DNA of 64,000 nucleotides, taken from positions 41,589,279 through 41,653,278 of the forward strand of contig CM034599.1 of assembly GCA_020091685.1 (NCBI GenBank). Reading direction: 5' to 3'. Position numbers and translations under genes: made by a program. This document shows positions 57,070 through 64,000 of this stretch, piece by piece. Positions within the stretch are counted from its first letter, which is position 1; the number at the start of each line of letters is the position of its first letter. The DNA comes from Lutjanus erythropterus (lineage: Eukaryota > Chordata > Actinopteri > Lutjaniformes > Lutjanidae). Under the pieces are notes generated by a model that was not told the origin of the DNA, did no database searches, and worked only from the letters and a program-made list of their open reading frames with translations.

Positions 57070-57517
57070 CTGATGATCATGAGGCAAGCAGTGGATTTAA
57101 CACAAGACATTCTGCCTAGACTGTGCACTTGATGACAATGGAAAGCAAAATGTCAGAACTTTGATCAGGTTGAAATTGTTTGTCAGACTACTCTGTGTTT
57201 AACTGGAGCTGTCTGTAGCTGCACCCCAACTGCTGCAAGGCCAACAAGCCCTCCAAACTGAACAGCAAAGTACTGTATAGCCTATTGTTGGCCGTCGCTT
57301 ACTGAGATGACCCATGCTTTGATCTGACACTGCTGTCAGCTAGTAATTAACATTGTTGACATTGTCAGTGCCTTTCAAAACCATTACAAATAGAATTTTA
57401 CAAGCAGTTTTGTATTAGCATCATCTGATCTATCATCACCATATGTAAGGTTTGCCTAGGTCCAGTCAGGGTCTCCAGTCCATTACCCAGACCTTTCTAT
57501 TACCTTGTCTCCAGTCC
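57070..57517. other. Noncoding, nothing recognised
   Basis: No feature seen. Confidence 0.4.
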
Positions 57518-57799
57518 TTAGGGCCGGGCACCAAACCAAATTGCTTCAAGCCTACTGAGTACTGCAAAATGCTTAAGGAAAAATAATGGTGCTGACTGAC
57601 TACGGTTGGTTACATCATAGAAGCATGCAAGAAAAACACCACATTAACATTACACCCAATGATTCAGATCATTGTTCTTTTGTTTGTTTGTTTTGGTGTT
57701 TTACCACCAGTACTTATCTGCACAGATAAGTAGCATTAAGTGTGCTAACTTGTTAGTTAGCCAGTGCAGCTAACCTCTTAGCTTGTTGGTGAGTCTGTT
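57518..57799. mobile_element. Possible MITE left end (TTAGGGCCGGGCACC)
   Basis: TTAGGGCCGGGCACCAAACC is similar to TAGGGCTGGGCACCGA-type hAT MITE ends in fish. No right end was found and the extent is unknown. Confidence 0.3.
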
Positions 57800-57838
57800 C
57801 ACCACATCCATCATGGTGGAAGTCTGATGGATGTGGTG
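57800..57838. repeat. Perfect 14-bp-arm hairpin
   Basis: CACCACATCCATCA (57800-57813) and TGATGGATGTGGTG (57825-57838) are exact complements around an 11-base loop. The same 14-mer occurs again at 58287-58300. Confidence 0.9.
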
Positions 57839-58203
57839 GCGGGGAGAGATGAATGTTTCTGACTGCTAATATGGTGTTGAATGGACACCGCTCATCATCA
57901 CCCTGGTTTAAAAAAAGGCTCAAAAATGGCTGTATTTCTTAAGGAAACTTAAGAGGGCAATATTCTTGCGCTCTGTTCTTGTATCATGGAGGTGAGGTGT
58001 CTGTGCAGACCCGGGATGATACTACAAAATAATACCCATGGAAACCAAAATATGTTCATACAACCTTATTGTATCGTCTTGTATTCTTGTACTTGGACAG
58101 TGACTGATAATGCTAAGCTGTAGATGAGAACAGAAAATGAAAAAAGCCTTTAGTCTTATCTTTTTACGGGCCATGACAGCTGGGCTGGAATTGTTTTCGC
58201 CGT
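57839..58203. other. Noncoding, nothing recognised
   Basis: No feature seen. Confidence 0.4.
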
Positions 58204-58237
58204 GTGTGTATGTGTGTGTGCGTGTGTGTGTGTGTGT
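58204..58237. repeat. (TG)n microsatellite
   Basis: TG units with TATG and GCGT interruptions. Overlapping frames of 67-81 codons are artefacts. Confidence 0.92.
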
Positions 58238-58380
58238 CATCATGGCAAAATGTGGTCCTGGAGACACTGACTGTAGCAGGAATTACCACCACATCCATCA
58301 CAGAGGCAGTTTTGAGTACTTTGCTAGGTGTTCATACGTCTGTCTATCTGTGGACAGATTATTTTAAATGCAAAAGTGTC

Positions 58381-59006
58381 TTAAAGGGACAGTTTACCGC
58401 AAAATGAAAATTCAGTTCTTATCGACCCTCATGCAGATTGAGGGTCAAGTTTATTTTGTTAGTCCGCAAAACACTGCTGGATTGTAACAGGAAAACAGTG
58501 TTGCAGAATCTCTCAAATAATGTAAATGAATGGTGACCAGTTTTCAAACATAAAAACCAACTGGAAAAAAATCAAAACATAAAATGCCTCCATACTGCTT
58601 GTCTGGCATAATCCAAGTCTCCTAAGGTCCTGACATGCTGTTTGTACACCGTCACAGCACATGCACATGTGTGTGCATGTAATGCAGCTCCAACCTGAGG
58701 ATCTACAGTGAAAATTCAGGCTAAAAACATGGTGTAAATAATATTTATTTAGTCAACTTGGCATGTTGGGGCTTAAGAAGACTTGGATTACACCAGATGA
58801 GTAGTATGGAGGCATTTTATGTTTTTATTATGTTGTTTTTTTATGAAAACTGGTCACCATTTACTTCCATTGTTTGGGAGATTGTGCAGTGCTGCTTCCC
58901 TGTGAAACTCCAGCAGTGTTTTGTGGACTAAAAAACTAAACCTTTATAATCAGCATGAGGGTGAGTAATGACTGAATTTTCATTTTTGGGTGAACTATTC
59001 CTTTAA
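58381..59006. mobile_element. Foldback MITE with TTAA flanks (piggyBac-like)
   Basis: TTAA at 58381-58384 and 59003-59006 flank a long inverted repeat. The left arm (58381 to about 58640) and right arm (about 58757-59006) match over about 250 bp. Both contain ATGAAAATTCAGT, CAAAACACTGCTGGA, AATGGTGACCAGTTTTCA and ACATAAAATGCCTCCATACT. The outer ends are AGGGACAGTTTACC and, in reverse, AGGAATAGTTCACC. About 115 bp separates the arms. TTAA duplication is the hallmark of piggyBac-type transposition, but a TA duplication inside the TTAA cannot be excluded. No coding. Confidence 0.85.
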
Positions 59007-60591
59007 TGGTGCAAGATGAATCTTTACAGATGTGTACCTGAGATCAAAATGAACGCTGAGTTTGAAGATGGGTGTGCTGAGAACTCATGGGTCTGAATGT
59101 CAACATGTTTGCTGGCTTTGTGGACAGTGTGATCCCATCACAAGACAGTCTCTAGTTATTATGTATCCATCCATAGCGCTAAATGCTCATTGCTCTGATT
59201 GTGTGTGTGTGGGGGGGTTGCTAGGAGCTGAGGGTTTAGGGAATGTTTATGCGGTTTGAACGCTGATTGTTATCACAGCTCATCTGCAGTGGACTGTCAC
59301 TGCTCCTCCATCAGTGAGTTTAATGTTTAACCGGTGATGAGACCTGGGGAGTAAGCATTCAGGGATCAGTCACTCCTCACACTTCATTGTGTTGCTCCAG
59401 TTGTTCCCTCTGCCCAAACCAGTGCTTATTTGATGATAGCAATGAAACAATTGAGTTGGCAGGTTGCAGCCACCAGTAAAAAGAAAACAATCAATCACGC
59501 TGTGCAAACTCCCAGTGCTGGGTGTCTTCCTGGGCAGTCCTCTGTCCTCCCTCAGCCCACACTCAGCATTAGATGGTATCTAGGGACACAAATATGACCA
59601 GATGCCTCATGAACAAGTTTATAACCTTGGAGCTATGCATGACACATGACAATATAATGATGCCATAAATGACATTTTAGTCAAATTAACACAAAGTTCT
59701 GAAATTTCTGGCAACAGTTCACCCACCTTCTGCTTTTTTGAAATGGAGACATCAAGGTGAAACGACTGTCAAATACTCTATTTGGTTTTAACATCTTAAG
59801 TACAAGCTGTCATTTTATACACCCAATGTTAACCACTGCCAAATGTTCCATTTTTAACATTTGATATCAAGAATGGCCATCAAATGTTTTGTAGGGCAAA
59901 CAGAATGTCAAAGCTGCAAGTTTAATACTGACAACATCAAGACAGTCTGCGTGAGCAGTAATGACACTTTATTTTGTTCATTTCATTGTTAAGAAGCACA
60001 CTTTTCATATTTATTTCGCATGTGAAATAAACCTGCTCAACCTGTAATGTTACATTAGGCTGGCTCTGATGTCCCATGATAATGTACAGGCGGTCTCAGT
60101 GGCATTTCTTTTATTTTGTTTGAAATATTAGGCAGGAAATACTGACGTACAGGTTGGACTTAGATTTCTTGCATTTGTGAGTAATCTTCCCAGTTATTTG
60201 TCTTATATTTAATTACCTTTTAGCTATTTGGTGAAATTCTGGATGAAACTTGAACTTTGTTCTGGCAATGTATTTCATTGTCAACATTTTATTCTTAAAA
60301 AGTAATTTTTGACAAAGTTTTCAGCCTATGACTTGTTTTCTTTAAAGGGCCCCATCAACTGTTTTAAATGTCAAAATCAGTTTACTAGTCTTGGTAAGTA
60401 CACAGCCTGTGGAGACAGTTATGTCATGTGTTGTATGGCTCTGGAGGAGCTGAGGAAAGCCTGCCTAACAAACTGGAAATATGGACTTCAAGATGTAGAC
60501 ATTTAAAAGGACACGGAGGGTGTAACAAGGTAGCTATTTGTGTTCCATTATAAGAAAGTGTTGTCCATAATTTTTTTTTCATACTGGACAC
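59007..60591. other. Noncoding, nothing recognised
   Basis: Short frames only. A 46-bp segment at 60348-60393 bounded by an acceptor-like and a donor-like site is discussed under findings. Confidence 0.4.
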
Positions 60592-60790
60592 TAGGGTTGG
60601 CGACTGAATGACTATTGACGATGGGCTGAATCCATCGCTGATAGCTTTTTTTGGACAATTTGTAGGGTATTTGTCATTTTATTTTGCTAATGTAATAGTC
60701 TACAGAGTGACAGCCTTTGCTCTACACCGCACTCTCATCCAGTGGTGCAGTACACACTCACTCAGCCGACCATGAGTGCGCTGAGCTGGG
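60592..60790 (+). mobile_element. Possible hAT MITE left end
   Basis: TAGGGTTGGCGACTGAATGA then CTATTGACGATGGGCTGAAT resembles TAGGGTTGGGCGACTAAA-type fish MITEs. No right end seen. Confidence 0.35.
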
Positions 60791-60990
60791 TACCAAGTGA
60801 GAGGAAAACAGCCTGCAGAGTGAGACTTTTTATACTCTTTCATACAATATAGTGAGGATTTATTTTGACCAAACCAGAGTTAGTGATTGTTGGAAGAGTG
60901 GACAGACTAACAAAGACGGTTTTGGTGAGTTTTACATGTTTTTCTATCAAGTTTAAATGAAGTGTGTTTTCTGAGGCGTTAACGAGCCAA

Positions 60991-61375
60991 TTAAGCACGT
61001 CTCAGTTTGGGAGAAGAGAGAAACTTGAATTCAGAAGGTGAACTGTTGTGTTTCTCTGTATAAAATGGAAAATAAGTGTGAGAACATGTAATTTCTAGAC
61101 ACTTTGTGAGTTTATTTTGTCTATTGGATGTAGTGAACGTACACAGCATGCGTAACAGTGAATTCACCACTTGCATACATCTCCCAGTGGGAGTGGGGAC
61201 GATGATATCGCCATTCGCCAATAGATGGGCTGATGATGATCGCTTGGAAAATTTTAACATATCACCCAATTCTACTGGACACATACTAGAGATTGGAAGC
61301 CAGGTTCTCTTGGCCCCGGCTGCACAGATTTTAAACACAGATGAGCCTTTGGCCTTAAATAACTCCACCTCTTAA
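60991..61375 (-). other. Overlapping antisense ORFs of unknown origin
   Basis: A minus-strand frame of 125 codons (60991-61368) is overlapped by a plus-strand frame of 89 codons (61106-61375). The minus peptide includes GAKRTWLPISSMCPVELGDM and the plus peptide IHLPVGVGTMISPFANRWAD. I recognise no domain in either. The block could be part of a dispersed repeat that continues to 61830, or chance. Confidence 0.25.
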
Positions 61376-61399
61376 CTTTAGGAATTTTTCTAGAAATTA

Positions 61400-61830
61400 G
61401 TCTCAATCTTGCCTGGGAACTAGTTGAATCTGCTGAGCTCATGTTTTCGTTTGCTCTGGCAGATCCATTTGGTTCCTCCTCCATTCAGACAACTTTCCAC
61501 CTGCCTTGGACCCAGCTGGGCCAATCACAATTGTTTATTTAATGCAATTACATGTGTCACTGCTGTGATTGGTTTTAGGTCTACCCAATTGCATCCAGTC
61601 AGCAGGCTCAGATCAAACTGTCTAACTAGACAGCAACAAATTTTGTGTCCTGTTTATCTGTCATATGGGAAAGCTCACCTGCCTAGAAATAGGCAAAGCA
61701 CATCTATGTCACTGATTATTTATAGGTCATGCTTCATTGTTCTTATTGGTTGTAGGTCTATCCAGTTGTGTCCAGGGGCATTTTGGCTTGCACACATTGA
61801 TAGCACCCATTTGGAAATTAATATGAACTG
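61400..61830. repeat. Probable dispersed repeat with an internal duplication
   Basis: GTGATTGGTTTTAGGTCTAC followed by CCAATTGCATCCAGTCAG (61565-61603) is echoed at 61742-61780 by TTATTGGTTGTAGGTCTATC and CAGTTGTGTCCAGG. The wording GGGGCATTTTGGCTTGCACA resembles a fish dispersed repeat. Limits approximate. Confidence 0.45.
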
Positions 61831-62067
61831 CGAGTTGTGAACACAATTCATTAACTTTTTCAGAAAATTTCCATGTACAAGATTGTGAATACCACAAGGG
61901 GGATGCATATGGACCCTTCTCATGAACACGGCAAACACAGCCGTATTTGAAAGCAGCATCACTCTGTGAATCACTCTGATGATGCCAAGCTAGTTAAATC
62001 CTGAAACAAAAGACCTCTGCATAGCAGTTATACAGTATCTCTTTCCTCATGCATGGTGGGAAAGGGC
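61831..62067. other. Short spacer
   Basis: Nothing recognised. Confidence 0.35.
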
Positions 62068-62770
62068 CATTGGTAGAAATAACTAAGTACGTTTACTGTA
62101 CTTTAGTACAATGTTGAAGTACATTGCTTATTTCTATTTTATTCCACTATATATTTTTTATACTTCTACTCCATTAAAGAAGAGGAAGAAATTTTTAGTT
62201 CAGTTTTACCCAGAATATTTAATAAGCTCATAAAATACACAAGAGTTTGATGAATAAATCAGCGGCCCAGTGTTCCAGCCTTTTTGGCTTGTGACTCTCA
62301 TAGCAGTGTGAAGTTGGGGCCCCTTGTAACATTTCAGATGTCTATGAGTTGTTAGCAACTCCAAATTATTTTTTTACTCTAAACTTCTCACATTGTCTTT
62401 AAATAACCATTCAATCCACCAAAGCTAAAATTATCCACTATTTCCTAAAACAAAGCAAGAACTGATTTTTTTTTCTTTTCTCTCCCATTAATCATCTCAC
62501 AACCCCTCAGATTTATCTTGTGACTGTTATCTTGTGAAGGGTGCCTATGATGCCTAGGTTGGACTAAACTACATACCTTTATGAAAAGAAATGTATGTAT
62601 GAAACAAGTACCTTTAATTAATACTTGTTGCAAATACTTTTATATATATATATATATATATATTTATACTTTTAAGAATTTCTCATGCAGGACTTTTACT
62701 TCAATTGAGTATTTCACATTGTTGTATTGGTACATTTACTTAAGTACAAGTCTGTCACATTCAGAGGGAG
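62068..62770. repeat. TACTTAAGTACA-type repeat (family T), with an internal foreign segment
   Basis: The left part has AATAACTAAGTACGTTTACT, TACTTCTACTCCATTAAAG. The right part has TCTCATGCAGGACTTTTACT and GGTACATTTACTTAAGTACA. These are the two ends of a frequent fish repeat. Between them, from 62261, is a hAT-like stretch (GTTCCAGCCTTTTTGGCTTG) that also appears at the window end, so one repeat may be nested in the other. A TA run sits at 62641-62662. Confidence 0.55.
62641..62662. repeat. (TA)n microsatellite
   Basis: Eleven TA units. Confidence 0.93.
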
Positions 62771-63010
62771 ATTAAGACATCACCTGACTGACACAAAGGG
62801 AATGAATTTGTGTCGCTGCATTCCAGCTTTTATGGTGCTCTGGTTTTATTTAAAGTTTGGGAGGTGTAATAAAATCTTATCTCTTGCTTTCACTGTGGAC
62901 AACTTGGCTCTAAACGGCCGTCTCTGGGGCGCTCTAAGTGTCTGTTTGCCTCCCTGGCCCATAAACGGCAGGCCTGATTAGCCTAGCAGGAGAACAAATC
63001 AATAAAAGCA
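62771..63010. promoter_or_regulatory. Possible conserved noncoding block
   Basis: Complex sequence with CTCTAAACGGCCGTCTCTGG, CCCATAAACGGCAGGCC (HOX/CDX-like CATAAA) and ACAAATCAATAAAAGCAG. Suggestive only. Confidence 0.25.
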
Positions 63011-63965
63011 GTCACTGCTAGCTGAGGATGGAAACGAGAACAACATCAAAAATGCTAAAATGTGGAGATTTATAAATGGCAGGAAGGCTTGTTATGACGC
63101 ACTTCCAGTATTGTATGGATGATGCGTCTTTTTATAATGTCAAATGTGTGATCAGAATTAAGGTTCTCATTTATTGCTGGAAATGACATAAAATGACAAA
63201 AACAGACAAAAGGTGGAATGTATAAAAACACAGAGTTTAAGTTGACTTTAGTCTTTGGATTTATGAAGAAAGTCATGTACCTTTGTTTTATCAGGAGGAG
63301 CTGATACCAACCAGTAGTCTGGTTCCAGACCTGAACCACCTCACTGTGTGTTCAATGGTGTTGTGCTCACTGACAGCTGTTTCCTCAGTTGGACAAACAG
63401 TTGACCACTTATAGCTCTGTGTTGGCACGATGTCCTCTGTCCACATAGACATACCTGACTGCACAATAGCAGTGTAAGAGAGTTGGATACAGCAACACCA
63501 GTCAGTCTTGCTGCCATTGTGGCTCTGTGGCCAACCATGGTACTGCAACAAAAAGCACTCTGCAGCCAAAAAAGCCTTATCCCAGACAAGATGTCTCTAA
63601 AACAGTTTCTGAGACAGACTTGTAACAAAGGTATTCATTATTAATCTTTAAATAATAAATTGTATGGTTACAAAACATGCCATGTCTAAAAAGTCTATTT
63701 TTATGTTATGATGTCATTCCAGTGTAAAGTCAGGGACAAGCAGGACATGGGTCCATTTCCTATATTATACCCATTAATAACTCTTAACTCAAAAAACAAC
63801 CTCACCACAAAGTCCAAGTAATAGCATTTGTGGACTTTCAATCACAGTTTTCTTCAGATTTGGACATTTGAATCTACTTTGTCTGCAGAAAGAATGAACA
63901 CTTCGGTATATGGTTATTTCTAGAAATGTAGTATTTCAAAACAAGAAAGATAAAAATTCAAAGAC
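63011..63965. other. Noncoding; opposed short ORFs at 63291-63628
   Basis: Two overlapping minus-strand frames (92 and 95 codons) at 63291-63628 have no recognisable domain. The GC-richer segment may be a piece of an unidentified repeat. Confidence 0.35.
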
Positions 63966-64000
63966 AAGCGGCCCAGTGTTCCAGCCTTTTTCAGAAAGAC
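63966..64000 (+). repeat. Start of a hAT-like repeat cut by the window edge
   Basis: The 25 bases at 63967-63991 are identical to 62261-62285 (CGGCCCAGTGTTCCAGCC core). The copy continues differently and runs off the window. Confidence 0.5.

Overview
The window reads as noncoding DNA from a spiny-rayed (percomorph) teleost fish. It is AT-rich and full of simple repeats, with long CA, CT, ATC, AGT and TA tracts. Its dispersed repeats are families I recognise from fish genomes: Tc1-like and hAT transposons, TIR MITEs, tRNA-derived SINEs, a fish L1, a second LINE with an RTE-like C-terminal tail, and Gypsy debris. No intact multi-domain host protein is visible. Almost every open reading frame over 60 codons is a transposon remnant, a run across a simple repeat, or chance. 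Family names come from pattern recognition and were not searched.

Layout. 0-5 kb: a decayed Tc1 element (680-1717), a decayed Gypsy pol (1939-3180), a local duplication, a full-length TIR MITE and a long CA repeat. 5-9.7 kb: nothing recognised. 9.7-11.05 kb: a hAT element with an 8-bp target-site duplication and a surviving minus-strand first transposase exon. 11-20 kb: mostly unique DNA with hAT fragments. The best host-gene candidate is a 40-codon 3'-terminal exon on the minus strand at 16843-16965. A terminal-exon-like block lies near 18.1 kb and an imperfect hairpin at 18.5 kb. 21.1-26.3 kb: two opposed LINEs. The plus-strand copy carries a striking quasi-palindrome, and the minus-strand L1 is split by an insert. 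26.5-27.5 kb: a hAT-like element. 29.4-33.1 kb: a split dispersed repeat and a local duplication interrupted by about 0.94 kb. 34-44 kb: a SINE, hAT-type MITEs, a second copy of the 4-kb MITE and a 117-bp LINE tail with a 13-bp target-site duplication. 44-52 kb: few repeats and several complex unique blocks that could be conserved noncoding elements. 52-64 kb: hAT fragments, a SINE, an LTR, a TTAA-flanked foldback MITE and further dispersed repeats.

How it works together. No operon or multi-gene system is visible. The simplest reading is the 3' end and flank, or a large intron, of a vertebrate gene colonised by waves of transposons. Several insertions are nested or mutually interrupting, so relative ages can be read. 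I found no convincing new multi-component system. The items most worth checking are the 16.9-kb exon, the LINE quasi-palindrome, the split L1 and the interrupted duplication at 31-33 kb.
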